Source of the DNA: Methylococcaceae bacterium
GTDB lineage: Bacteria > Pseudomonadota > Gammaproteobacteria > Methylococcales > Methylococcaceae
Length of the DNA stretch: 6,472 nt
Reading direction: 5' to 3'
Assembly: GCA_012026715.1 (NCBI GenBank)
Contig: VEPB01000233.1
Coordinates: 1 to 6,472, forward strand
Shown piece by piece: positions 1 to 5,352 of the stretch; the stretch's first letter is position 1; each line of letters starts with the position of its first letter. The notes below the pieces were generated by a model that was not told the origin of the DNA, searched no databases, and saw only the letters and a list, made by a program, of their open reading frames with translations. A program made the position numbers and the translations under genes.

Positions 1-1
1 G

Positions 2-577
2 ACCGGGGTCGCCTCCGGGGTGCGCCGCATCGAAGCGGTCACCGGTGCCGGCGCGCTGAATTGGGTGGAACACGGCGAGGCGCTGCTGCAAGGCATGGCG
101 GAAATGCTGAAGGCTGCCCGCGACGGCTTGCCGGACAAGGTTCAGCAGGTCTTGGACCGCAATCGCCAGCTGGAGAAGGAGCTGGAGCGGCTCAAGTCCA
201 AAATGGCCAGCGCCCAGGGTTCCGACCTGACCTCGCAGGCGGTGGACCTCGGCGGTGTGAAGGTACTGGTGGCCAGGCTCGACGATGCCGATCCCAAGTC
301 CCTGCGCGATCTGATGGACCAGCTCAAGAACAAGCTGGGCAGCGCCGCCATCGTGCTGGCGGCTGCCAAAGACGGCAAGGTCAGCCTCATTGCCGGCGTC
401 ACCGCCGACCAGACCGGCCGCCTCAAAGCGGGCGAATTGGTGAACGTGGTGGCCGCCCAGGTGGGTGGAAAGGGCGGTGGCCGGCCCGATCTGGCGCAGG
501 CCGGCGGTAACGATCCGGCCAAGCTGGACCAGGCTCTCGGGGATGTGCTGCCGTGGGTGCAGAAACAACTGGGCTGA
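2..577 (+). CDS. alaS: Alanyl-tRNA synthetase, C-terminal part (5'-truncated by window edge)
   Basis: AlaRS charges tRNA-Ala in the cytoplasm. Only the last 191 residues are present, because the reading frame is open to the window edge and the catalytic and most of the editing domain lie upstream. The fragment begins inside the conserved ASGVRRIEAVTG segment that closes the editing domain. A charged helical, coiled-coil-like linker follows (KVQQVLDRNRQLEKELERLK, about residues 46-65). The DHHA1/C-Ala domain comes next, ending with the glycine-rich signature GGKGGGRPDLAQAGG at fragment residues 155-169, which is characteristic of AlaRS C-termini. The frame ends in TGA at 575-577 with no disruption. 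lysC starts 42 bases downstream, as in Pseudomonas-type gene order. Identification is secure; the only limitation is the missing 5' part. Confidence 0.96.
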   Translation, partial: TGVASGVRRIEAVTGAGALNWVEHGEALLQGMAEMLKAARDGLPDKVQQVLDRNRQLEKELERLKSKMASAQGSDLTSQAVDLGGVKVLVARLDDADPKSLRDLMDQLKNKLGSAAIVLAAAKDGKVSLIAGVTADQTGRLKAGELVNVVAAQVGGKGGGRPDLAQAGGNDPAKLDQALGDVLPWVQKQLG

Positions 578-619
578 GGTTCATTGCCCGGCCGATTCCA
601 TTTTCTTAGATTCTGAAGC

Positions 620-1849
620 ATGGCTTTATACGTTCATAAATACGGCGGCACTTCGGTGGGTAACACCGAACGCATCCGCACCGTGGCCGACAAGATCATC
701 AAGGCGCGCCGACGCGGCGAGGACATCGTGGTGGTGGTCTCGGCCATGAGTGGCGAGACCAACAAGCTGGTCGGCTTCGCCCAGGAAGTAGCGGAGCGGC
801 CCGATCCACGAGAGATGGACGTGCTGCTGTCCACCGGCGAGCAGGTGACCATAGCGCTCCTGGCGATGGCTTTGCAGGACCGTGGTTGCCCGGCCGTTTC
901 GTACACCGGCTGGCAAGTCCGTATCTTGTCCGACGATGCCCACACCAAGGCCCGCATCGAGAACATCGATACCGAAGGGATGCGCGCGGACCTGGACCAA
1001 GGCAAGGTGGTGGTGGTCGCGGGCTTTCAGGGGGTCACCGAGGAGGGCGACATCACGACCCTCGGGCGGGGTGGCTCGGACACCACCGCGGTGGCCCTGG
1101 CTGCGGCGCTGAAGGCCGATGAGTGCCTGATCTTCACCGACGTGGACGGGGTCTACACCACTGATCCCCGTATCGAACCCAAGGCGCGGCGGCTGGAGCG
1201 AATCACCTTTGAAGAAATGCTGGAAATGGCCAGCCTGGGCTCCAAGGTGCTGCAAATCCGTTCGGTGGAATTCGCCGGCAAGTACAATGTTCCGTTACGC
1301 GTGCTGTCCAGCTTCGAGGAGGGCGGCGGCACCCTGATCAGCTACGAGGAGGCAGGCGTGGAAAAAGCGTTGATCTCAGGCATCGCATTCAATCGGGACG
1401 AAGCCAAACTGACGGTGCAGGGCGTACCCGACCGGCCCGGCATCGCCTCCAAGATTCTGGGGCCTATCGCCGCCGCCAATATCGAGGTGGACATGATCGT
1501 CCAGAACGTGGCGGAGGATCAGACCACGGACTTCACCTTTACGGTGCATCGCAACGAATACCGCAAGGCGCTGGAAATTCTGGAGGCCACCCGGCAGGAA
1601 CTGGGCGCCAAGCTGGTCCACGGCGACAATACCATTGTCAAGGTGTCCATCGTCGGGGTTGGCATGCGTTCTCACGCCGGGATCGCTGCCAAGACCTTCG
1701 CCGCCTTGGCCAAGGAGGGAATCAACATCCGCATGATCTCCACCTCGGAAATCAAGATCTCCGTGGTGGTGGACGAGAAATACCTGGAATTGGCGGTGCG
1801 GACCCTCCACGATGCATTCGGCCTCGACCGGCAACCCGAAGCCGCTTAA
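620..1849 (+). CDS. lysC: Aspartate kinase (lysine-sensitive type, single enzyme)
   Basis: Aspartokinase phosphorylates L-aspartate, the first step towards lysine, threonine, methionine and diaminopimelate. The 409-residue protein has the usual length for the monofunctional type that forms alpha2beta2 enzymes. The kinase domain (about 1-245) carries KYGGTSVG (7-14), SAMSGETNKL (41-50), the GRGGSDTTA nucleotide-binding motif (149-157) and FTDVDGVYTTDPR (172-184). Two ACT domains follow: one from about 262 (KLTVQGVPDRPGIASKIL), one from about 341 (KVSIVGVGMRSHAGIAAKTF). These are the usual site of lysine/threonine feedback. ATG 620 places the KYGGTSVG motif seven residues from the start, as in the family. 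The ribosome binding site is poor (only a tgaag-like stretch), so read-through from alaS or coupling is possible. An internal start at V247 is annotated separately. No homoserine dehydrogenase domain is fused. Confidence 0.97.
   Translation: MALYVHKYGGTSVGNTERIRTVADKIIKARRRGEDIVVVVSAMSGETNKLVGFAQEVAERPDPREMDVLLSTGEQVTIALLAMALQDRGCPAVSYTGWQVRILSDDAHTKARIENIDTEGMRADLDQGKVVVVAGFQGVTEEGDITTLGRGGSDTTAVALAAALKADECLIFTDVDGVYTTDPRIEPKARRLERITFEEMLEMASLGSKVLQIRSVEFAGKYNVPLRVLSSFEEGGGTLISYEEAGVEKALISGIAFNRDEAKLTVQGVPDRPGIASKILGPIAAANIEVDMIVQNVAEDQTTDFTFTVHRNEYRKALEILEATRQELGAKLVHGDNTIVKVSIVGVGMRSHAGIAAKTFAALAKEGINIRMISTSEIKISVVVDEKYLELAVRTLHDAFGLDRQPEAA
1346..1360 (+). promoter_or_regulatory. Internal ribosome binding site and GTG start for a LysC beta subunit
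   Basis: Within lysC, GAGGAGG at 1346-1352 is followed after five bases by an in-frame GTG at 1358-1360 (V247). This is a far better Shine-Dalgarno than the one at the annotated lysC start. Initiation here would give a 163-residue protein made only of the two ACT domains. That is the architecture of the aspartokinase beta subunit of Bacillus, Corynebacterium and Pseudomonas, where it comes from an internal in-frame start at the equivalent place. The downstream residues VEKALISGIAFNRDEAKLTV align with that region as I remember it. The site is visible in the sequence; its use is inferred. Confidence 0.72.
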
Positions 1850-1867
1850 ATTAATTGACAAATTTGG

Positions 1868-1895
1868 TTGCTTTCCAGGGGCGAGAGGATATAAT
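1868..1895 (+). promoter_or_regulatory. Probable sigma-70 promoter for csrA
   Basis: A perfect TATAAT lies at 1890-1895 in the AT-richer lysC-csrA spacer. A weak -35 match, TTGCTT at 1868-1873, sits 16 bases upstream. Transcription would start near 1902 and leave a leader of about 85 bases before csrA. A perfect TTGACA at 1855-1860 is also present, but 29 bases from the -10, so it cannot be its -35. No good -10 lies at the right distance from it. Confidence 0.55.
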
Positions 1896-1986
1896 TTCGA
1901 GCTCAATTCGACTTTTCGTGGGCGCTTGGTTGGCGTCGGAAGTCACTGTTTCACATTAATTTTGCGGATTCGCGCAGGAAGTCAAT

Positions 1987-2190
1987 ATGCTTATACTCAC
2001 GAGGAGAGTCGGCGAGACGTTGATGATCGGGGACGACGTCACCGTCACGGTATTAGGAGTCAAGGGAAACCAGGTCCGGATTGGCGTCAACGCTCCCAAG
2101 GACGTCTCCGTTCACCGCGAAGAGATTTACGAGCGTATCAAGAAGGAGCAGCAACAGCAGGCCTTGGCCGGCGGCGGTTCGGCAGAGTAG
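1987..2190 (+). CDS. csrA: Carbon storage regulator CsrA/RsmA, RNA-binding translational regulator
   Basis: CsrA is a small homodimeric protein that binds GGA motifs in mRNA leaders and changes translation or stability. It controls carbon metabolism, motility and biofilm formation and is titrated by small RNAs. The 67-residue product matches the family over its first 54 residues: MLILTRRVGETLMIG at the N-terminus, the central VTVLGVKGNQVRIGVNAPK, and SVHREEIYERI with the RNA-contacting R44. The last residues (QQQQALAGGGSAE) are a variable tail. ATG 1987 is fixed by the invariant MLILTR start and preceded by AGGA at 1976-1979. That AGGA contains the GGA core CsrA binds, so autoregulation is conceivable but not shown. 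It lies between lysC and tRNA-Ser(GCU), a conserved arrangement. Confidence 0.98.
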   Translation: MLILTRRVGETLMIGDDVTVTVLGVKGNQVRIGVNAPKDVSVHREEIYERIKKEQQQQALAGGGSAE

Positions 2191-2198
2191 TCCTCTGC
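2182..2198 (+). other. Small hairpin across the csrA stop codon
   Basis: GCAGAG at 2182-2187 and CTCTGC at 2193-2198 form a perfect six-pair stem with a five-base loop containing the csrA TAG (2188-2190). It is not followed by a T-run, so it does not look like an intrinsic terminator. It sits 18 bases before the tRNA and could mark a processing site between csrA mRNA and tRNA. It may also be chance. Confidence 0.35.
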
Positions 2199-2216
2199 GG
2201 CGACCGGGATTATTAA

Positions 2217-2307
2217 GGAGAGATGGCCGAGAGGCTGAAGGCGCTCCCCTGCTAAGGGAGTATGGGTCAAAAGCCCATCGAGGGTTCGAATCCCTCTCTC
2301 TCCGCCA
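2217..2307 (+). tRNA. tRNA-Ser (anticodon GCU)
   Basis: This 91-base gene encodes the serine tRNA reading AGC and AGU. The acceptor stem GGAGAGA (2217-2223) pairs fully with TCTCTCC (2297-2303), followed by discriminator G2304 and an encoded CCA (2305-2307). The anticodon stem CTCCC/GGGAG (2244-2248, 2256-2260) closes a seven-base loop with GCT at 2251-2253. The long class II variable arm ATGGG/CCCAT (2262-2266, 2274-2278) is typical of tRNA-Ser. The T arm GAGGG-TTCGAAT-CCCTC spans 2280-2296. It lies 26 bases after csrA with no clear promoter of its own in the gap, so co-transcription with csrA and processing is plausible. Confidence 0.98.
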
Positions 2308-2329
2308 TTTCAACAGCTTCTGCATCCGT

Positions 2330-2352
2330 GCGAAAAGCTCACGCTTTATCGC
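2330..2352 (+). terminator. Possible imperfect hairpin after tRNA-Ser
   Basis: GCGAAAAGC (2330-2338) pairs with GCTTTATCGC (2343-2352), giving nine pairs with one bulged A and a TCAC loop. The only T-run (2370-2374) is 17 bases further on, too far for a classical intrinsic terminator. It could be a weak terminator or 3' processing element of the csrA-tRNA transcript. The rest of the 2308-2421 spacer shows no convincing promoter for rpsP. Confidence 0.3.
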
Positions 2353-2421
2353 AGGCAGAGGTCTGTAAGTTTTTATTGAAGCCGGCTTGTGATGAGCCGC
2401 AACAGTTGATTGGGGAAAATC

Positions 2422-2679
2422 ATGGTGACAATTCGTCTTGCACGCGGCGGCGCGAAGAAGCGTCCCTTCTATCATGTCGTTGTGGCGGACAGCCGGAGCA
2501 AGCGTGACGGCCGGTATATCGAACGGGTCGGCTTTTTCAATCCGATCGCCCGCGGCGCCGAGGAGCGCTTGCGCTTGGACGATGCCAAGATCCAGCAATG
2601 GATGGGCAATGGCGCCCAGCCGTCGGAGCGAGTCGCCAGCTTGATCAAAGAATCCAAGAAGGCAGCGGCGTCTGAGTAA
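2422..2679 (+). CDS. rpsP: 30S ribosomal protein S16 (bS16)
   Basis: S16 binds 16S rRNA early in 30S assembly. The 85-residue product begins with the family hallmark MVTIRLARGGAKKRPFYHVV, followed by VADSRSKRDGRYIERVGFFN and a basic/alanine-rich tail (SLIKESKKAAASE). Length is normal for the family. ATG 2422 is chosen over an in-frame TTG four codons upstream because MVTIRLAR is the conserved start and GGGGA (2412-2416) lies five bases before it. It is the first gene of the classic rpsP-rimM-trmD-rplS operon. Its 3' end probably overlaps the start of rimM by eight bases. Confidence 0.98.
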   Translation: MVTIRLARGGAKKRPFYHVVVADSRSKRDGRYIERVGFFNPIARGAEERLRLDDAKIQQWMGNGAQPSERVASLIKESKKAAASE

Positions 2680-3187
2680 CGACGTTCGCCGTCCGCTCAT
2701 CTCCGTCGGCGAAATCGTCGACGCCTTCGGTGTCCGGGGGTGGGTGAAAATCCGCTCCCACACAGCGCCAGCCGAGAACATCCTACGTTACCAGCCTTGG
2801 TTGCTTGCCGATGATCCGGAATCGGGTCCGGTAGAAATCGAAGGGGGCAAGCGGCATGGTGCGGGCGTGATCGCCAAGTTGCCCGGAGTCCAGGAACGGG
2901 ACGCCGCGCTGGCCCTGAGGGGTCGGCAGATATGGATAAAAAGGGAGCAATTGCCCGAGCCGGCCCCCGGTGAATATTATTGGGCCGACCTGATAGGCTG
3001 TCGGGTGGAGACCGTGCAGGGAGAATCGCTGGGCACGGTGGGCGCGATGATGGAAACCGGGGCCAACGACGTACTGGTCGTGGAAGGGGAGCGGGAGCGC
3101 CTGATTCCCTTCGTGCCGGGCCAAACCATCACCACGGTCGACCTGGTAGCCGGCAAGCTTGTGGTCGATTGGGATCCGAATTTTTGA
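2672..3187 (+). CDS. rimM: Ribosome maturation factor RimM, probable CTG start
   Basis: RimM binds S19 and helps mature the head of the 30S subunit. With the start at CTG 2672 the protein has 171 residues, a normal length. The N-terminal RimM domain contains ISVGEIVDAFGVRGWVKIRS (10-29). A PRC-barrel domain runs from about residue 102 (YYWADLIGCRV) to the end, including LIPFVPGQTITTVDL. The first ordinary start in frame, GTG 2744, would delete the conserved VGEIVDAFGVRGW strand, so it is unlikely. The frame is open back to a TGA at 2642, and no ATG, GTG or TTG lies between. CTG 2672 has AGAAGG (2657-2662) nine bases upstream and would read as M-S-N-D-V-R-R-P. Translation may be coupled to rpsP, whose stop is at 2677-2679. 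The gene identity is firm, but the start codon is inferred. Confidence 0.93.
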   Translation: MSNDVRRPLISVGEIVDAFGVRGWVKIRSHTAPAENILRYQPWLLADDPESGPVEIEGGKRHGAGVIAKLPGVQERDAALALRGRQIWIKREQLPEPAPGEYYWADLIGCRVETVQGESLGTVGAMMETGANDVLVVEGERERLIPFVPGQTITTVDLVAGKLVVDWDPNF

Positions 3188-3196
3188 CGCGGCGCC

Positions 3197-3931
3197 ATGC
3201 GGTTTGACGTCGTCACTCTGTTCCCGGAAATGGTGAACGAGGTTGCGCGTCATGGCGTGACCGGCCGGGCGTTGCAGCGGGGGTTGGCCGAACTGGTCGT
3301 CTGGAATCCCCGCGATTTCGCCCAGGATCGTTACCGGCGGGTTGATGACCGTCCCTACGGCGGGGGGCCCGGCATGGTCATGAAAGTGGAGCCGTTGCGT
3401 AGCGCCATTCGCGCCGCGCGGGATGCGGCCGAGTCGCCGGCCCCGGTGCTGCTGATGAGTCCGCAAGGCAATCGGCTGGATCAGGAGGCGGTGCGTCGGT
3501 TTGCCAGCCTGCCTCGGCTGGTGCTGGTGGCCGGGCGTTACGAGGGCATCGACGAGCGTCTGGTTGAAACCGAGATCGACCAAGAATGGTCCCTCGGCGA
3601 CTACGTGCTCAGCGGCGGCGAACTGGCGGCCCTGGTGATGTTCGACGCGGTGGTGCGGCTGCTGCCAGGAGTGCTGGGCGACGACGAATCGTCGCGACAG
3701 GATTCCTACATGGAGGGCTTGCTGGATTGCCCCCACTACACCCGGCCCGACGAGATCGACGGACTGGCGGTACCGGCGGTGCTGCAAGGCGGCGATCACG
3801 AGGCCATCCGGCGCTGGCGCCTGAAGCAGGCCTTGGGGCGAACCTGGCTCAGGCGGCCTGAGCTGCTGGAACGCAAGCCCCTGGACGGCGAGCAGCGGCG
3901 ACTGCTGGAAGAATTCAAGAACGAGCGATAG
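3197..3931 (+). CDS. trmD: tRNA (guanine-37-N1)-methyltransferase TrmD
   Basis: TrmD transfers a methyl group from S-adenosylmethionine to N1 of G37 in tRNAs with G36, preventing +1 frameshifting. The 244-residue SPOUT/trefoil-knot protein starts MRFDVVTLFPEM. It contains DDRPYGGGPGMVMK (50-63), MSPQGNRLDQ (87-96), the SAM-binding AGRYEGIDERL (112-122) and the knot segment SLGDYVLSGGELAA (132-145). R154 and D169, the catalytic arginine and aspartate as numbered in the E. coli and Haemophilus enzymes, are both present at the same positions. ATG 3197 is nine bases after the rimM stop. The gap, cgcggcgcc, has no Shine-Dalgarno, so translation probably depends on coupling with rimM. The C-terminal helical domain (about 170-244) binds the anticodon arm in known structures. 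Confidence 0.97.
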   Translation: MRFDVVTLFPEMVNEVARHGVTGRALQRGLAELVVWNPRDFAQDRYRRVDDRPYGGGPGMVMKVEPLRSAIRAARDAAESPAPVLLMSPQGNRLDQEAVRRFASLPRLVLVAGRYEGIDERLVETEIDQEWSLGDYVLSGGELAALVMFDAVVRLLPGVLGDDESSRQDSYMEGLLDCPHYTRPDEIDGLAVPAVLQGGDHEAIRRWRLKQALGRTWLRRPELLERKPLDGEQRRLLEEFKNER

Positions 3932-3956
3932 CAACTTTAGGCAAGAGGATTTACCC

Positions 3957-4307
3957 ATGCTGAATACCATCATTCAACAGCTGGAAACCGAATGGATGGG
4001 CGACAAGGTCATCCCCGCGTTCGCCCCCGGCGACACCGTCGTGGTCCAGGTGAAGGTCAAGGAAGGCAACCGTGAACGTCTCCAGGCCTTCGAAGGCGTG
4101 GTGATCGCCAAGCGTAACCGCGGCTACCATTCGGCCTTCACGGTTCGCAAGATCTCCCATGGCGAGGGCGTGGAGCGCGTGTTCCAGACCTACAGCCCGC
4201 AGATCCAGGAAATCCAGGTAAAGCGCCGTGGCGACGTGCGCCGGGCCAAGCTGTACTACCTGCGCGACCGGGCCGGCAAGGCTGCCCGCATCAAGGAAAA
4301 GATCTAA
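3957..4307 (+). CDS. rplS: 50S ribosomal protein L19 (bL19)
   Basis: L19 sits at the subunit interface and contributes to an intersubunit bridge. The 116-residue product has the expected length. Family segments include GDTVVVQVKVKEGNRERLQA, FEGVVIAKRNRGYHSAFTVR, ISHGEGVERVFQTYSPQI, and the basic end RRGDVRRAKLYYLRDRAGKA. ATG 3957 is preceded by AAGAGGA (3943-3949) with a seven-base spacer, a strong ribosome binding site compared with rimM and trmD upstream. It closes the rpsP operon. A 13-pair RNA hairpin begins four bases after its TAA stop. Confidence 0.98.
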   Translation: MLNTIIQQLETEWMGDKVIPAFAPGDTVVVQVKVKEGNRERLQAFEGVVIAKRNRGYHSAFTVRKISHGEGVERVFQTYSPQIQEIQVKRRGDVRRAKLYYLRDRAGKAARIKEKI

Positions 4308-4311
4308 CTGA

Positions 4312-4340
4312 CCGCAGGGCCGCAGTTTGCGGTTTTGCGG
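4312..4340 (+). terminator. Long nested inverted repeat just after rplS (operon-end hairpin)
   Basis: CCGCAGGGCCGCA (4312-4324) faces TGCGGTTTTGCGG (4328-4340) around a GTT loop. In plus-strand RNA all 13 positions pair, with the central GGG meeting UUU as G-U wobbles. The complementary transcript would have C-A mismatches there, so the structure is specific to plus-strand RNA. It is an inverted repeat made of two CCGCA and two TGCGG units. No U-run follows, so it is either a weak or factor-assisted terminator or a 3'-end stabiliser of the ribosomal operon mRNA. Confidence 0.5.
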
Positions 4341-4356
4341 CACCCGATCGTATCGC

Positions 4357-4374
4357 GGGCGGCCTCGGCCGCCC
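4357..4374 (+). other. GC-rich hairpin in the rplS-xerD spacer
   Basis: GGGCGGC (4357-4363) and GCCGCCC (4368-4374) form a perfect seven-pair GC stem with a CTCG tetraloop. It is followed only by GTTTGCG, a poor U-tract, so at most it is a weak terminator between the ribosomal operon and xerD. Confidence 0.45.
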
Positions 4375-4389
4375 GTTTGCGTGCCTGGA

Positions 4390-4425
4390 AGGCGGACGTC
4401 CTCCGCCTCGGAAGGGTGAGGGCGG
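4390..4425 (+). promoter_or_regulatory. xerD leader with two mutually exclusive hairpins around the start
   Basis: AGGCGGA (4390-4396) pairs with TCCGCCT (4402-4408) around CGTCC, ending two bases before the xerD Shine-Dalgarno GGAAGGG (4410-4416). An alternative stem uses the same bases: CCGCCTC (4403-4409) pairs with GAGGGCGG (4418-4425) with one bulged G. It places the Shine-Dalgarno in its loop and occupies the first G of the GTG start. The two folds cannot coexist. The pairings are visible in the sequence; any switching role is inference, since GC-rich leaders often allow such pairings by chance. Confidence 0.35.
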
Positions 4426-5333
4426 TGGCGCGGCTAGCAACTGCCGATCTTGATCTGGTGACGGGGTTTCTCGACGCGCTGTGGTTGGAGGAGGGGCTGA
4501 GCGACAACACCCGCAAGGCTTACGGCAGCGACTTATCCCAGTTTGCAGCCTGGCTTGGGGGATCCCGGGACAAATCATTGCTGGAGGTCGAACGGGGCGA
4601 TATCGAGGGTTACCTGGCGCTGCGCTTCCACCGTCAGGCCAGCAACCGCACCGCGGCCCGCATGCTGTCCTGTTTGCGCAAGTACTACGGTCACCTGCTG
4701 CGTCAGGGGTTGTTGGAAAAAGATCCTACCGCTGGCGTCGCCATGCCCCACTTGGGCAAGCCCTTGCCCTCCACGCTCAGCGAGGCGGATGTGGAAGCGT
4801 TGCTGAACGCTCCGGATCCGGCGACGACTCTGGGCGTGCGCGACCGTGCCATGCTGGAGACCCTCTACGCCACCGGTTTGCGGGTTACCGAACTGGTGAC
4901 CCTGCGGCTGCAGCAGCTCAACCTGCGTCAAGGCGTATTGCGGGTGATGGGCAAGGGCAGCAAGGATCGGCTGGTGCCGGTGGGCGAGCAGGCCGAAGCC
5001 GCGGTGAGCGAATACTTGCGCGAGGCACGCCCGGCCATCCTCGGCGCCCGGCAAAGCGACGACCTGTTCGTCACCGAACGGGGCAGCGCCATGACCCGGC
5101 AAGCCTTCTGGTATCTAATCAAGCGCTACGCGCTGCACGCCGGAGTCCACAAGCCGCTGTCACCCCATACCCTACGGCATGCCTTCGCAACCCACCTGCT
5201 CAATCACGGAGCCGATCTGCGGGTGGTGCAGCTGCTGCTGGGCCACAGCGACCTCTCCAGCACCCAGATCTATACCCATGTCGCCCAAGAACGCTTGAAA
5301 GACTTGCACAGCCGCTGCCATCCCCGTGGCTGA
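4425..5333 (+). CDS. xerD: Site-specific tyrosine recombinase XerD
   Basis: XerD works with XerC at the chromosomal dif site, under FtsK control, to resolve chromosome dimers before division. GTG 4425 gives 302 residues, near the usual 298. It has GGAAGGG (4410-4416) eight bases upstream and starts just before the conserved LDLVTGFLDALWLEEGLSDN. The open frame continues upstream to a TTG at 4335, but those extra 30 residues are not family-like and cover the hairpins. The N-terminal SAM-like DNA-binding domain spans about 8-95 and the catalytic domain about 115-295. All catalytic residues are present: R153 (ATGLRVTEL), K177 (GKGSKDRL), H248 and R251 (SPHTLRHAFATH), H274 (LLGHSDLSS) and Y283 (QIYTHVA). 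The HPRG end and overall match favour XerD over XerC. Confidence 0.94.
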   Translation: MARLATADLDLVTGFLDALWLEEGLSDNTRKAYGSDLSQFAAWLGGSRDKSLLEVERGDIEGYLALRFHRQASNRTAARMLSCLRKYYGHLLRQGLLEKDPTAGVAMPHLGKPLPSTLSEADVEALLNAPDPATTLGVRDRAMLETLYATGLRVTELVTLRLQQLNLRQGVLRVMGKGSKDRLVPVGEQAEAAVSEYLREARPAILGARQSDDLFVTERGSAMTRQAFWYLIKRYALHAGVHKPLSPHTLRHAFATHLLNHGADLRVVQLLLGHSDLSSTQIYTHVAQERLKDLHSRCHPRG

Positions 5334-5352
5334 ATGAATCGGACCGTCCTTT

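Noticed and set aside
584..612. Promoter-like TTGCCC and TAGATT with 17-base spacing before lysC
   Set aside because: Each box matches only four of six consensus positions, and the predicted start would be at about 619, leaving a leaderless mRNA. Plausible but too weak to annotate.
626..1906. Minus-strand open frames opposite lysC
   Set aside because: They are antisense to the conserved kinase and ACT coding sequence, with composition typical of reverse-frame translation.
2217..2307. tRNA-Ser 3' end as an integration (att) site for a mobile element
   Set aside because: No integrase of the phage or island type lies next to it and no direct repeat of the tRNA 3' end was seen. The only tyrosine recombinase here is housekeeping XerD.
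2410..2421. TTG start four codons upstream of rpsP ATG
   Set aside because: MVTIRLAR is the conserved S16 start, and the Shine-Dalgarno at 2412-2416 would lie inside the longer frame.
2081..2507. Plus-strand open frames running through tRNA-Ser and into rpsP
   Set aside because: They cross a perfectly folded tRNA gene and out-of-frame csrA and rpsP sequence; their translations have no family features.
2783..3973. Long minus-strand open frame (396 codons) opposite rimM and trmD
   Set aside because: It is antisense to two clearly conserved genes, its translation (rich in Q, H, P, G) resembles no family I know, and long antisense frames are expected in GC-rich DNA.
4335..4424. Upstream TTG start giving a 332-residue XerD
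   Set aside because: The 30 extra residues do not resemble XerD N-termini, the TTG lies inside an RNA hairpin, and GTG 4425 has a good Shine-Dalgarno and gives normal length.
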